Below are positions 31,793 to 41,480 of a stretch of DNA of 64,000 nucleotides, piece by piece. The first letter of the stretch is position 1; every line of letters starts with the position of its first letter. The stretch lies in assembly GCF_013369335.1 (NCBI RefSeq), contig NZ_SZQJ01000007.1, forward strand, positions 124,001-188,000, read 5' to 3'. This DNA comes from Vibrio sp. JPW-9-11-11. GTDB lineage: Bacteria > Pseudomonadota > Gammaproteobacteria > Enterobacterales > Vibrionaceae. The position numbers and the translations under genes are program-made. The notes under the pieces are model-generated. The model searched no databases. It saw only the letters and a list, made by a program, of their open reading frames with translations, and was not told the DNA's origin.

Positions 31793-31945
31793 GCTAACAA
31801 TAACCCGTTAATATTTAGATTTACACTTAAGGAGCTTTCGCTCCCACTGACTAAGAGTCCAGTCAACACCCCTTCGAGTGGTTGGCACTCTCGACCCGTT
31901 ATGTCGAAATACCTTCGATAATCAAGGTCTGCAGTAACGGTGGGT
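31793..31945 (-). promoter_or_regulatory. Structured leader of rplM-rpsI
   Basis: The predicted transcript has about 150 bases before the rplM ATG. Read on the minus strand, successive hairpins are possible: CGAC / GTCG, CGAGAGTG / CACTCG, GACT / AGTC, and a perfect GGAGC-GAAA-GCTCC hairpin at 31830-31844 about 40 bases from the ATG. Such a leader fits autogenous control by L13, which is documented for the E. coli operon; the exact fold is inferred. Confidence 0.5.
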
Positions 31946-31951
31946 CGCAGG

Positions 31952-31980
31952 ATTATAGAGAAGTCAGTTGAAAAAATCAC
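31952..31980 (-). promoter_or_regulatory. Promoter of rplM-rpsI
   Basis: A perfect -10 TATAAT (31952-31957 on the minus strand) lies 150 bases before rplM. The best-placed -35 (GTGATT, 31975-31980, 17 bases apart) is poor. Flanking A/T tracts upstream resemble an UP element, and the post-(-10) sequence is C-rich, both common in ribosomal-protein promoters. Confidence 0.6.
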
Positions 31981-32037
31981 CTCTTTTTGGCAAAAAAATT
32001 CATTTTTTTTCAACCCGCAACCTAGATATTCTCGAGC

Positions 32038-33141
32038 TTAAGCCAAGTGTTCCTTGGCTAGGTATTCATGACTTTGCATTTCGATCAGTCGCGACTGACA
32101 ACGCTTGAATTCAAACTCCAATTGACCACTACTATAAAGCGCCGACAAAGAAACCTCTGCAGAGATAATCAACTTAACATGTCGCTCGTAGAACTCATCG
32201 ACCAATGCGATAAACCGTCTTGCAGCATCATCAATACTTCTGTCCATCTGTTTGACATCAGCCAAAAGCACAGTGTGATAAATTCGCGACATTTCGATGT
32301 AGTCGTTTTGACTACGTGCTGACTGGCATAACTGCTCAAAACTGGCGTGCAATACCCCATCCGAAGCTTGTATTACGTCAATTTGACGATGATTAATCTC
32401 CACTGTCTTTTGCACCTGTTTGTTGTCCGCCACTAACTGCTCATAGTAGTGGCGCAAATTTTTATTGGCTTGGTCATCCAGTGGAAAATGGTAGATTTCC
32501 GCCTGCTCTAATGTACGCAGCCGGTAGTCAATGCCACTGTCCACATTAAGCACGTGACAGTTGGCTTCAATCAAGTCAATCGCTGGCAAAAAACGTGCTC
32601 GTTGTAATCCGTTGCGGTACAGTTCCCTAGGCGGAATATTCGATGTGGCCACAAGTATCACGCCACGCTGGAACAGCGCTTGGAATAAAGTGCCCAAGAT
32701 CATGGCATCGGTAATGTCAGAAACAAAAAACTCATCAAAACAGATGATATCGGCTTCGGCTTTAAATTTGTCCGCCACAATTTCCAGAGGATCATTCACC
32801 TCACCTAAAGCATTCAGTTCATCATGAACTCGGTACATAAAACGGTGAAAATGGACACGCATTTTCTTGTCGCTAGGCAGCGCAGTGAAGAAAGTGTCGA
32901 CTAAGTAGGTCTTACCGCGTCCAACACCGCCCCAGAAATAGATACCTTTAGGGACTGGGACTTGTGGTTCATTTTTCCCAAACCATTTTCGCCACCCCGA
33001 CGTTTTTTCGACGGGCGTCGCCATGTAATCGATTAACTCATGGTAAAGTCTATCTAGGGCTGAAACTGCTTGAAGTTGAGCCGCATCCTTTTGAAAACCG
33101 TGTTCTTTTATATCTTTTTGGTAGATTTCTAATGGCGTCAT
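32038..33141 (-). CDS. zapE: Cell division ATPase ZapE (AFG1 family)
   Basis: ZapE is an AFG1-like P-loop ATPase that acts on the Z-ring during constriction, under stress or low oxygen in E. coli. The 367-residue protein has Walker A GGVGRGKTYLVD and Walker B ICFDEFFVSD, followed by the VATSNIPPRELYRNGLQR segment. It is upstream of rplM on the same strand and divergent from zapG. Confidence 0.93.
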   Translation of the reverse strand: MTPLEIYQKDIKEHGFQKDAAQLQAVSALDRLYHELIDYMATPVEKTSGWRKWFGKNEPQVPVPKGIYFWGGVGRGKTYLVDTFFTALPSDKKMRVHFHRFMYRVHDELNALGEVNDPLEIVADKFKAEADIICFDEFFVSDITDAMILGTLFQALFQRGVILVATSNIPPRELYRNGLQRARFLPAIDLIEANCHVLNVDSGIDYRLRTLEQAEIYHFPLDDQANKNLRHYYEQLVADNKQVQKTVEINHRQIDVIQASDGVLHASFEQLCQSARSQNDYIEMSRIYHTVLLADVKQMDRSIDDAARRFIALVDEFYERHVKLIISAEVSLSALYSSGQLEFEFKRCQSRLIEMQSHEYLAKEHLA

Positions 33142-33234
33142 CGCTTCGTTACCTGATGAAGAAGACTGTTAAACTGCTATGTAGAGCACATGCATTTTGC
33201 TTTATTGGCTGAAGCACTCATAGTACCATGTCGA

Positions 33235-33262
33235 TTGAACATGTGTAACTAACCAGTAAAAA
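33235..33262 (+). promoter_or_regulatory. Probable promoter of zapG (yhcB)
   Basis: TTGAAC (33235-33240) and TAAAAA (33257-33262) are 16 bases apart, with the predicted start about 25 bases before the zapG ATG. Both boxes are imperfect. Confidence 0.45.
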
Positions 33263-33293
33263 ACATGTTAAATAACAATGATAAGGAGCAATT

Positions 33294-33755
33294 ATGCCTT
33301 GGATTTATGCCCTAGTAGGTATGCTTGTTGGTCTGGTACTTGGTGTCGCTATCTCTCGTCTCACCACGCCAAGCTACAAAAAACAAAAAAGCGTACAGAA
33401 AGATTTAGAGAGCGCGAAGTTTGAGTTAGAGCAACAGAAACAAGATCTGACCGATCACTTTGCACAGACGTCTGAGATGTTAGATTCATTAGGCAAAGAA
33501 TACACCAAGCTATATCAACACATGGCTAAAACCTCTACTGAATTACTACCCAACATGCCTGATCAAGACAATCCGTTTGTAAAAAAAATCACTCAGCAAG
33601 AGAGTGATGATAATGTCGACATTAGCCACACTGTGGATATCCAGCCACTCAACGAAGCACCAAAAGATTACGCCTCAGGCTCGACAGGCTTGCTCAAAGA
33701 GCAACAAAAAGAGATTCTCGACTCTCAGGATGTGGTTTCAGCCAAGGCGTCATAA
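33294..33755 (+). CDS. zapG: Inner-membrane coiled-coil protein ZapG (YhcB, DUF1043)
   Basis: The family has one N-terminal membrane segment and a cytoplasmic coiled coil; E. coli YhcB links envelope biogenesis and division. The 153-residue product has a membrane segment at about 2-22 (WIYALVGMLVGLVLGVAISR), heptads at about 30-75, and a Gln/Asp-rich tail of low conservation. AAGGAG precedes the ATG. It is upstream of degQ-degS and divergent from zapE, as in other Gammaproteobacteria. Confidence 0.88.
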   Translation: MPWIYALVGMLVGLVLGVAISRLTTPSYKKQKSVQKDLESAKFELEQQKQDLTDHFAQTSEMLDSLGKEYTKLYQHMAKTSTELLPNMPDQDNPFVKKITQQESDDNVDISHTVDIQPLNEAPKDYASGSTGLLKEQQKEILDSQDVVSAKAS

Positions 33756-33773
33756 TCACAATCTTAGTATGCT

Positions 33774-33801
33774 GAACTTTGCAAAGGTTTTTGAGTCATA
33801 A
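33774..33801 (+). promoter_or_regulatory. Palindromic motif upstream of degQ
   Basis: A CTTTGCAAAG core (33777-33786) within GAACTTTGCAAAGGTTTTTGA lies about 95 bases before degQ. The same core with matching flanks occurs upstream of tolC. GAACTT followed after 16 bases by TCATAA also loosely resembles an envelope-stress sigma-E promoter. Function is inferred. Confidence 0.4.
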
Positions 33802-33881
33802 CTCCTGATAACCGTCCCTTGAATTCTGATATTTCGTACAAATATTCGTCATATGGGATGTTAATTAATTAGGAGTCTCCG

Positions 33882-35249
33882 ATGAAAAAACCTTTGCTCG
33901 CGTTAACAGTTCTCTCTCTTAGCTTAAGTTCAATCATCACCCCCATCCAAGCGACAGCAGCGCTGCCAGTTGCTGTAAATGGTGAACAGATGCCAAGCTT
34001 GGCACCTATGCTTGAAAGGGTCACCCCCGCCGTCGTCAGCATTTCTGTGGAAGGCACACAGGTATCTAGGCAACATATCCCTGAGCAGTTCCGCTTTTTC
34101 TTTGGTCCTGATTTTCCTACTGAGCAACTTCAAGAACGCCCATTCCGAGGGTTAGGCTCAGGGGTCATCATTGATGCAGACAATGGCCATATCGTCACCA
34201 ACTATCACGTAATCAACGGCGCTGAAAAAATTCGTGTCAAATTGCATGATGGACGCGAGTACGACGCCGAACTTATCGGTGGGGATCAAATGTCTGATGT
34301 CGCGTTGCTCAAACTTGAGAAAGCCAAAGATCTGACTGAAGTAAAAATCGCCGATTCAGATCAATTGCGAGTGGGTGATTTCGCAGTCGCAATCGGTAAC
34401 CCGTTTGGCCTTGGTCAAACGGTCACCTCAGGTATCGTCTCAGCGCTGGGCCGCAGCGGACTTAATATCGAAAACTTTGAAAACTTCATTCAAACGGATG
34501 CCGCGATCAACAGTGGTAACTCAGGCGGCGCATTGGTTAACCTTAACGGTGAGCTGATCGGTATCAATACTGCTATTCTGGGACCAAATGGCGGCAACGT
34601 CGGTATCGGTTTTGCCATTCCGTCTAACATGATGAACAATCTTACCGCGCAAATTTTGGAGTTTGGTGAAGTCAAACGCGGTATGCTTGGCGTGCAAGGC
34701 GGAGAGATCACTTCTGAGTTGGCAGAGGCACTTGGGTATGAATCGAGCAAAGGGGCGTTTGTTAGCCAAGTAGTCCCAGATAGCGCCGCTGATAAAGCAG
34801 GCTTAGAAGCCGGTGATGTCATCGTTTCCGTCAATGGTAAATCGATCAACTCCTTTAGCGAGCTGCGCGCTAAAGTCGCGACATTAGGTGCAGGAAAAGA
34901 GATCACATTGGGTATCGTTCGTGATGGAAAAGAGCGCGCTTATGATGTGGTACTTGGGGAGCAAATCAATGTCAAAACCACCGCAGATAAGCTACATCAA
35001 GGTTTATCGGGGGCTCAACTGACCAACACGAATGCTAGCGATAAAGTGCAAGGGGTTAAGGTCAGTGCGATTGAGGCAGGCTCCAAAGCCGAAGCGTACC
35101 AGCTACAAAAAGATGACATCATTATCGGCGTTAACCGTAAACGTGTGAAAAACTTGGCCGAGTTTAGAAAGGTGCTCGATAAACAACCAGGTGTGCTGGC
35201 ACTCAACATTCAACGTGGTGACCGCAGCATTTACCTGGTCATTCGTTAA
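33882..35249 (+). CDS. degQ: Periplasmic serine endoprotease DegQ (DegP/HtrA family)
   Basis: DegQ degrades and chaperones misfolded envelope proteins. The 455-residue protein has a signal peptide (cleavage near residue 26, after ATA), a trypsin-like domain with triad His109, Asp139 and Ser214 (GNSGGALVN), and two PDZ domains (about 265-350 and 370-455). The short Q-loop region and length fit DegQ better than DegP, though many vibrios have only one of the two. AGGAG lies 7 bases before the ATG. It is followed by degS. Confidence 0.94.
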   Translation: MKKPLLALTVLSLSLSSIITPIQATAALPVAVNGEQMPSLAPMLERVTPAVVSISVEGTQVSRQHIPEQFRFFFGPDFPTEQLQERPFRGLGSGVIIDADNGHIVTNYHVINGAEKIRVKLHDGREYDAELIGGDQMSDVALLKLEKAKDLTEVKIADSDQLRVGDFAVAIGNPFGLGQTVTSGIVSALGRSGLNIENFENFIQTDAAINSGNSGGALVNLNGELIGINTAILGPNGGNVGIGFAIPSNMMNNLTAQILEFGEVKRGMLGVQGGEITSELAEALGYESSKGAFVSQVVPDSAADKAGLEAGDVIVSVNGKSINSFSELRAKVATLGAGKEITLGIVRDGKERAYDVVLGEQINVKTTADKLHQGLSGAQLTNTNASDKVQGVKVSAIEAGSKAEAYQLQKDDIIIGVNRKRVKNLAEFRKVLDKQPGVLALNIQRGDRSIYLVIR

Positions 35250-35283
35250 CTTTTTCGCTCAATAAAACGCGATATCGCTTGTA

Positions 35284-35316
35284 AAGGGACAGCCTAGCAC
35301 TCGGCTGTCCTTTTCT
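35284..35316 (+). terminator. Terminator of degQ
   Basis: The stem GGACAGCC / GGCTGTCC with an 8-base loop is followed by TTTTCTTCTT. It separates degQ from degS, so degS should have its own promoter in the remaining 65 bases. Confidence 0.82.
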
Positions 35317-35380
35317 TCTTCACTTATCTAATGCTATTCTTCTCCAACTTATTCACTTTATTACCATTGATGAGGGAAGT

Positions 35381-36445
35381 ATGCTGCAATTCCTATTGCG
35401 TTCTGTTGGCTTAGGCTTAGCAACAGCAGCCTTATTGTTAGTCACAGTCCCCTCTTTGCGCTCCAGCATTCTTCCAGAAGAGGTAGAACAAAGCAGCGTT
35501 GCAAGCTCTCCAATGCCAATCTCTTTTAATCACGCCGTGCGTAAAGCGGCCCCTGCTGTGGTCAATATCTATAGTCGCAAGTACACCGAAAACGACCGTT
35601 CAGAGCTTTCGATTCAAGGGCTAGGCTCTGGTGTTATTGCCAGTGAGAAAGGCTATATAATCACCAACTACCATGTCGTAGCTCAAGCCGATCAAGTGAT
35701 CGTCGCGCTTCAAGATGGTCGCTTAGCCGCTGCTCAGTTGGTAGGCAAAGACCGCCGCACCGACATTGCAATACTGCGCATCGAAGGGGAAAACCTTCCG
35801 GTTATCCCACTTAATCCAGACTATCAACCTCAAGTGGGCGATGTGGTCCTAGCGATAGGTAACCCCTACAACCTTGGTCAAACCACTACCTTTGGCATTA
35901 TTTCGGCAACAGGGCGTTCATCCATCAGTGCGGACGGCCACCAAGCGTTCATTCAAACCGATGCCGCGATCAATGAAGGGAACTCTGGGGGCGCTCTAGT
36001 CAATACTCGTGGGGAGTTGGTCGGCATCAACACCGCCTCATTCCAACAAGCGACTGAACTTGAAACTTACGGGATCTCTTTTGCCATTCCCTATTCACTC
36101 GCCAACAAAATCATGCAAAAGATCATTGCTGATGGGCGGGTTATTCGTGGCTATATCGGTATCGATGGCCAAGACATCAATTCGGTGACATCACGACTCC
36201 TAGGGAGTGAACATATAGGTGGGATTGTCGTGCTCGGTGTCGACCCGAATGGACCTGCTGCAGAAGCAGGCTTCGAGCCACAAGACATCATCCTTAAGAT
36301 TGATGGCCAGAAGATCAATGGCCGCCAGAGTGTGATGGATTTAGTCACTGAACTCAGACCGGGGACAACCGTTGATGTCCTGGTTTTGCACAAAGGCAAA
36401 GAAAAAACGTTGCAAGTGACGATTGAAGAAGATACTCGCGAATAG
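35381..36445 (+). CDS. degS: Site-1 envelope-stress protease DegS
   Basis: DegS senses unfolded outer-membrane porins through its PDZ domain and cleaves RseA, starting release of sigma-E. The 354-residue protein has an N-terminal membrane anchor (about 5-24), the triad His98, Asp128 and Ser202, and a single PDZ domain (about 250-350). The single PDZ and uncleaved anchor distinguish it from DegQ. GAGGGAAGT precedes the ATG. Confidence 0.96.
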   Translation: MLQFLLRSVGLGLATAALLLVTVPSLRSSILPEEVEQSSVASSPMPISFNHAVRKAAPAVVNIYSRKYTENDRSELSIQGLGSGVIASEKGYIITNYHVVAQADQVIVALQDGRLAAAQLVGKDRRTDIAILRIEGENLPVIPLNPDYQPQVGDVVLAIGNPYNLGQTTTFGIISATGRSSISADGHQAFIQTDAAINEGNSGGALVNTRGELVGINTASFQQATELETYGISFAIPYSLANKIMQKIIADGRVIRGYIGIDGQDINSVTSRLLGSEHIGGIVVLGVDPNGPAAEAGFEPQDIILKIDGQKINGRQSVMDLVTELRPGTTVDVLVLHKGKEKTLQVTIEEDTRE

Positions 36446-36452
36446 AGACCTA

Positions 36453-36487
36453 ATAAAAAACCCATGCTAGGCATGGGTTTTTTTATT
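36453..36487. terminator. Bidirectional terminator between degS and parC
   Basis: The stem CCCATGC / GCATGGG is flanked by A6 and T7, serving both convergent transcripts. It overlaps the first bases of the parC stop region. Confidence 0.9.
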
Positions 36488-38759
36488 ACTCTTGGTGATT
36501 CGATTCGCTCATTGTCGACTCAACATCGATACGGGTCACGCGCTGTAAACCTCTTGGAAGCAAGCTACCACGTCGGCCTCGTTCACCACGGAAATTATCC
36601 AAATCAGACGCTTTTAGACCTAATTTACGTTTACCTGCATAAAGAGTCACCGCACTCCCTTGTGGCAAAGCGATTAAGTGCGAGACATACTCTTCACGCT
36701 CTTTCGCCTTGGCCGCTGGTATATTGATGATCTTATTCCCTTTACCTTTGCCTAACTGAGGCAGGTCTTTGATTGGGAACAATAGCATTCGTCCTTGATT
36801 GGTGATTGCCAGTATTTCATCGTGATCTAAGTCACCAACGGATTGCGGCGTGAGCACTTCAGAATTTTGTGGCAACGTGACCAAGGCTTTACCGCTACGG
36901 TTCTTCGATAGCAGATCACTGCCTTTACATACAAAGCCATATCCAGCATCGGATCCTACGAGCCATACTTGATTCTCTTCCCCCATGACCACATGGCGGA
37001 TGCTAGTGCCCGCATTGATATTAAGCCGCCCTGTGATTGGCTCCCCTTGACTGCGCGCTGAAGGCAAGGAATGAGATTCAAGCGAATAGCTGCGTCCGTC
37101 ACTGCCAAGGAATACCGCTTGTTGATTACTCTTACCACGGGCAGCGGCAAGGAACTGGTCTCCAGACTTGTAATTTAACCCTTCAGCATCTACCTCATGC
37201 CCTTTGGCATGACGAATCCAGCCTTTTTCGGATAAAACGACAGTGATAGGTTCACTTGGCACCAAGTCACGCTCGGTCAGAGCTTTAGCTTCAGCACGCT
37301 CAACCAAAGGCGAGCGGCGAGCGTCACCGTATTTCTCAGCGTCCGCTTTGATCTCTTTTTTCAACAATGTATTCAAACGTCGCTCAGAGCCGAGCAGTTG
37401 TTCGAGTTTTTCACGCTCTTTTTCTAGCTCTTCTTGCTCACCGCGAATCTTCATCTCTTCTAGTTTAGCGAGATGACGAAGTTTGGTATCTAGAATGGCG
37501 TCGGCTTGAATGTCAGTAATACCAAATCGTGCCATTAACACGGCTTTCGGGTCGTCTTCAGTACGAATAATTTCAATCACCTCATCGAGATTGAGGTAAG
37601 CGACTAATAGACCTTCTAAAATATGTAAGCGTGCCAAGACTTTATCGAGGCGATGTTGCAAGCGACGACGAACGGTTGCACGGCGGAACTCTATCCACTC
37701 CGCAAGCACCTGCACTAACCCTTTAACCTGAGGACGATTGTCTAGACCAATCATGTTCAGGTTAACTCGGTAATTCTTTTCTAGGTCAGTTGAAGCAAAC
37801 AGATGATTCATCAACTGCTCGCAATCGACGCGATTCGAACGCGGAACCACGACAATTCGAGTTGGGTTTTCGTGATCGGATTCGTCGCGTAGATCGTCCA
37901 CCATAGGCAGTTTTTTCGCCCGCATTTGGCTAGCGATCTGCTCAAGTAGTTTGGCGCCAGAAACCTGATGCGGCAGAGCAGTAATAACGATATCACTGCC
38001 CTCTTTGTGCCAGACCGCACGCATTTTGATGCTACCACGTCCGGTGCGGTAGATTTTCTCAAGATCCACCTTCGGTGAGATGATTTCCGCTTCAGTTGGG
38101 TAGTCCGGGCCTTGAACAAAGTTCATCACCTCAGCCAACTCAGCTTTCGGATTGTCGATTAAATGAATCGTCGCATCCGCCACTTCACGCACGTTATGAG
38201 GTGGAATGTCGGTGGCCATACCCACGGCGATCCCGGTCACACCATTGAGCAATATGTGTGGGAGCCGAGCAGGCAACATTTGCGGCTCTTTCATTGTGCC
38301 ATCAAAGTTAGGTTGCCACTCTACCGTGCCTTGACCAAGTTCACCCAGCAACACTTCAGCAAACTTAGATAGTTTAGCTTCGGTATAACGCATCGCTGCG
38401 AACGATTTTGGGTCATCGGGCGCGCCCCAGTTACCTTGACCGTCGACTAAAGGGTAACGATAAGAGAACGGCTGTGCCATCAACACCATGGCTTCGTAAC
38501 AAGCTGAATCGCCATGCGGATGGTACTTACCCAACACGTCACCGACGGTACGTGCTGACTTTTTGTATTTTGCGGCCGCCGAGAGCCCAAGCTCCGACAT
38601 CGCATAGATAATGCGTCGCTGAACCGGTTTGAGACCATCGCCAATATAAGGCAATGCGCGGTCCATGATAACGTACATTGAGTAGTTGAGATAGGCGTCT
38701 TCTGTGAACTTGCGCATCGGCAATTGTTCAACGCCATCATAAGTAATTTCTGTCGACAT
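36486..38759 (-). CDS. parC: DNA topoisomerase IV subunit A
   Basis: ParC is the DNA-cleaving subunit of topoisomerase IV, which decatenates daughter chromosomes. The 757-residue protein has catalytic Tyr125 in MRYTEAKL and a quinolone-determining region [12 protein letters not shown] with Ser85 and Glu89 unchanged, the usual susceptible state. The C-terminal beta-pinwheel starts near residue 500. It lies 3 bases after parE on the same strand. Confidence 0.98.
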   Translation of the reverse strand: MSTEITYDGVEQLPMRKFTEDAYLNYSMYVIMDRALPYIGDGLKPVQRRIIYAMSELGLSAAAKYKKSARTVGDVLGKYHPHGDSACYEAMVLMAQPFSYRYPLVDGQGNWGAPDDPKSFAAMRYTEAKLSKFAEVLLGELGQGTVEWQPNFDGTMKEPQMLPARLPHILLNGVTGIAVGMATDIPPHNVREVADATIHLIDNPKAELAEVMNFVQGPDYPTEAEIISPKVDLEKIYRTGRGSIKMRAVWHKEGSDIVITALPHQVSGAKLLEQIASQMRAKKLPMVDDLRDESDHENPTRIVVVPRSNRVDCEQLMNHLFASTDLEKNYRVNLNMIGLDNRPQVKGLVQVLAEWIEFRRATVRRRLQHRLDKVLARLHILEGLLVAYLNLDEVIEIIRTEDDPKAVLMARFGITDIQADAILDTKLRHLAKLEEMKIRGEQEELEKEREKLEQLLGSERRLNTLLKKEIKADAEKYGDARRSPLVERAEAKALTERDLVPSEPITVVLSEKGWIRHAKGHEVDAEGLNYKSGDQFLAAARGKSNQQAVFLGSDGRSYSLESHSLPSARSQGEPITGRLNINAGTSIRHVVMGEENQVWLVGSDAGYGFVCKGSDLLSKNRSGKALVTLPQNSEVLTPQSVGDLDHDEILAITNQGRMLLFPIKDLPQLGKGKGNKIINIPAAKAKEREEYVSHLIALPQGSAVTLYAGKRKLGLKASDLDNFRGERGRRGSLLPRGLQRVTRIDVESTMSESNHQE

Positions 38760-38762
38760 TCG

Positions 38763-40643
38763 TTAAACCTCTGCCATATCGCCGTTGTTTTGTAACCAAG
38801 AACGACGGTCATCTGCACGCTTCTTACCTAACAACATATCCATCATTTCCATGGTGGCTTCATTGTCATCAATAGTGAGTTGAACTAGACGACGTGTGTT
38901 CGGATCCATGGTGGTTTCACGCAGCTGCAGTGGGTTCATCTCACCCAACCCTTTGAATCGCTGGACATTGATCTTGGTTTTCTTCTTCGACAAGCGCTCT
39001 AAAATGCCCTCTTTCTCATCATCATCTAAGGCGTAGAACACTTCTTTACCACAGTCGATACGGTACAGAGGCGGCATCGCTACGTAGATATGCCCAGCTT
39101 CAACCAGCGCTCGAAAGTGGCGAGTAAACAATGCACATAAGAGGGTGGCGATGTGAAGACCATCGGAGTCCGCATCGGCAAGGATACAAATTTTCCCGTA
39201 ACGTAACCCTTCTAGGTTGTCGCTATCAGGGTCAATGCCTAGAGCAACGGAAATGTCGTGAACTTCTTGTGATGCGAGCACCTGGTCGGGTGACACTTCC
39301 CAAGTATTGAGAATTTTACCACGCAGTGGCATCACGGCTTGAAATTCACGATCACGTGCTTGCTTAGCACTGCCGCCCGCCGAGTCACCCTCGACGAAGA
39401 AAATCTCGGTTCGGCTTAAGTCTTGCTGCGAACAATCGGTTAATTTTCCGGGTAATGCCGGGCCCGACGCCACTTTCTTACGCACCACTTTTTTGCTGGC
39501 ACGCATGCGGCGGTGAGCGTTGGCAATACACACTTCGGCTAACTGTTCAGCCAATTGTGGCTTCTCATTGAGCCATAAGCTGAACGCATCTTTAACCACA
39601 CCAGAAACAAACGCCGCGGTTTGACGAGAAGAGAGGCGCTCCTTCGTTTGACCAGCGAACTGTGGGTCTTGCATTTTCACCGATAATACGTACGAACAGC
39701 GCTCAAAAACATCATCCCCGGTCAGTTTCACGCCACGGGGAAGCAAGTTGCGGAACTCACAGAATTCACGCATCGCATCCAATAATCCTTGGCGCAAGCC
39801 GTTAACATGGGTGCCGCCTTGTGCCGTCGGGATCAAGTTAACGTAACTTTCAGTGATCATCTCGCCGCCTTCAGGCTGCCAAATTACAGCCCAGTTAGCG
39901 GCTTCGGTTTCAGCAGAGAATTCACCGGTAAAAGGCTCTTCAGGCAGAACCATATAGCCTTTGACCCCTTCTGCTAAATAGTCTTTTAAGCCGTCTTCGT
40001 AGCGCCACTGGTGCTCGTTACCATTAACCTTATCGCTAAAGGTAATCTCAAGGCCCGGACAAAGCACGGCTTTCGCGCGTAAGTTGTTTACCAAACGCGT
40101 GACAGAGAAATTAGCAGAATCGAAGTAACTCTCATCAGGCCAGAAGTGTACGCTGGTACCTTTATTGCGACGACCACAAGTCCCGGTTACCGTAAGCTCT
40201 TCAACTTTATTACCGTTTTCAAAGGCCATTTCATATACTTGGCCATCACGGCGAACCGTCACTTCAACACGCTTAGATAGAGCATTTACAACGGAGATCC
40301 CCACCCCGTGGAGACCACCGGAAAACTGATAGTTTTTGTTGGAGAACTTACCACCTGCGTGAAGCTTACAGAAAATCAGTTCCACACCCGAGATTTTCTC
40401 TTCTGGGTGAATATCAACAGGCATACCACGACCATCATCGATCACTTCAAGTGACTGGTCGGCATGCAGAATTACTTGAACTTTGGAAGCGTGGCCGGCA
40501 AGCGCTTCATCGACACTGTTATCGATGACCTCTTGGCCCAAATGGTTCGGGCGCGCTGTATCCGTATACATCCCAGGGCGGCGACGTACTGGCTCCAAAC
40601 CATTAAGAACCTCAATGGCTCCTGCATTATATTGTTCAGTCAT
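38763..40643 (-). CDS. parE: DNA topoisomerase IV subunit B
   Basis: ParE is the ATPase subunit of topoisomerase IV. The 626-residue protein has the GHKL ATP site (VIDNSVDEALAG, DDGRGMP and GGLHGVGISVVNALS) and the TOPRIM domain with EGDSAGGSAKQARDR and DADSDGLH. Downstream partner parC follows directly. Upstream, 224 bases separate it from yqiA, where TTGACA and TTGACG hexamers on the minus strand (40812-40817, 40825-40830) may belong to a parE promoter. Confidence 0.98.
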   Translation of the reverse strand: MTEQYNAGAIEVLNGLEPVRRRPGMYTDTARPNHLGQEVIDNSVDEALAGHASKVQVILHADQSLEVIDDGRGMPVDIHPEEKISGVELIFCKLHAGGKFSNKNYQFSGGLHGVGISVVNALSKRVEVTVRRDGQVYEMAFENGNKVEELTVTGTCGRRNKGTSVHFWPDESYFDSANFSVTRLVNNLRAKAVLCPGLEITFSDKVNGNEHQWRYEDGLKDYLAEGVKGYMVLPEEPFTGEFSAETEAANWAVIWQPEGGEMITESYVNLIPTAQGGTHVNGLRQGLLDAMREFCEFRNLLPRGVKLTGDDVFERCSYVLSVKMQDPQFAGQTKERLSSRQTAAFVSGVVKDAFSLWLNEKPQLAEQLAEVCIANAHRRMRASKKVVRKKVASGPALPGKLTDCSQQDLSRTEIFFVEGDSAGGSAKQARDREFQAVMPLRGKILNTWEVSPDQVLASQEVHDISVALGIDPDSDNLEGLRYGKICILADADSDGLHIATLLCALFTRHFRALVEAGHIYVAMPPLYRIDCGKEVFYALDDDEKEGILERLSKKKTKINVQRFKGLGEMNPLQLRETTMDPNTRRLVQLTIDDNEATMEMMDMLLGKKRADDRRSWLQNNGDMAEV

Positions 40644-40867
40644 AATACGGAATATCGTTATAGAGAATAAAAAGAATAACTTGGTGGGCGATTTATAAGG
40701 CGTTCGCTCTCAATCAGCTATCAGGTGTGTTCAGTACACCAGGCAGCGAAAAACAATCGCATCAAATCCACACAAGTACTGGTGAGACATAGTCTGGAAC
40801 AGACCTAATTATGTCAAGAGAGAGCGTCAAGTAACAAGCAAATTTATGACTCTTCCCTCAATGAGGG

Positions 40868-41449
40868 TCAAAGCTCAAGGAAGTCGATGATTTGGGCCGG
40901 ATAGCGTTCGAAGTCAACAAAACTATGATCGCCCCCCTGCTCTACCGTTTGTTTTGCACCAGAAAAGTGACTCACTGCTTGACGATAATCGAGCACTTCG
41001 TCGTTGGTTTGTTGCAATAGCCAGAAGTCTTGTGGACGCTTCAGTTGGGGAGTATCAAGTGCTTTGAGCTCGTCGATATGCTGATTTTCTAGAAAATAGC
41101 GTTCATGCGTATAGGGGTTTTGCTGTTCACCCAAAAAATCCACCAGCAACTCATATGGCTTCACGGCAGGGTTAACCACCACCGCCTTAAAACCGAATTG
41201 GCCATTTAGCCACATCGAAAGATAACCACCAAGTGAGCTTCCAACTAAGCCAATACGATAATCTTCTTTATGTTGCTTGACGATATCCAGTAGATGCTGA
41301 GCGGCTTGCTCGGGAAAACAAGGCAGTTGAGGGACCACAACTTTTATATCAGGTCGATGGCTCGCGCAATAATCGCGCATTAGACTCGCTTTCACGGAGA
41401 GTGGCGAGCTATTGAAACCATGGATATAGAGCAATAAAGAGGGGCGCAT
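40868..41449 (-). CDS. yqiA: YqiA family alpha/beta-hydrolase (esterase)
   Basis: YqiA is a small carboxylesterase with activity on acyl-CoA and p-nitrophenyl esters in E. coli; its physiological role is unclear. The 193-residue protein has the N-terminal LLYIHGFNSSPLS, nucleophile elbow GSSLGG, and a C-terminal GGDHSFVDFE carrying the catalytic His. It belongs to the conserved nudF-yqiB-cpdA-yqiA-parE string. Confidence 0.93.
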   Translation of the reverse strand: MRPSLLLYIHGFNSSPLSVKASLMRDYCASHRPDIKVVVPQLPCFPEQAAQHLLDIVKQHKEDYRIGLVGSSLGGYLSMWLNGQFGFKAVVVNPAVKPYELLVDFLGEQQNPYTHERYFLENQHIDELKALDTPQLKRPQDFWLLQQTNDEVLDYRQAVSHFSGAKQTVEQGGDHSFVDFERYPAQIIDFLEL

Positions 41450-41480
41450 ACGATATCCTTTTGCGTGTTAGCCTCTGTGT

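Noticed and set aside
31789-32013. A 74-codon minus-strand frame ahead of rplM.
   Set aside because: It spans the TATAAT box and structured leader of rplM and resembles no known protein; the leader interpretation fits better.
33774-33801. A sigma-E promoter (GAACTT-N16-TCATAA) for degQ as the main explanation of the motif.
   Set aside because: The -10 match is weak, and the same core sequence upstream of tolC lacks the -10 altogether, so a regulator site is the simpler reading.
40644-40867. A firm parE promoter in the parE-yqiA gap.
   Set aside because: TTGACA and TTGACG hexamers are present on the minus strand, but no good -10 lies at the right distance, so no separate feature is listed.
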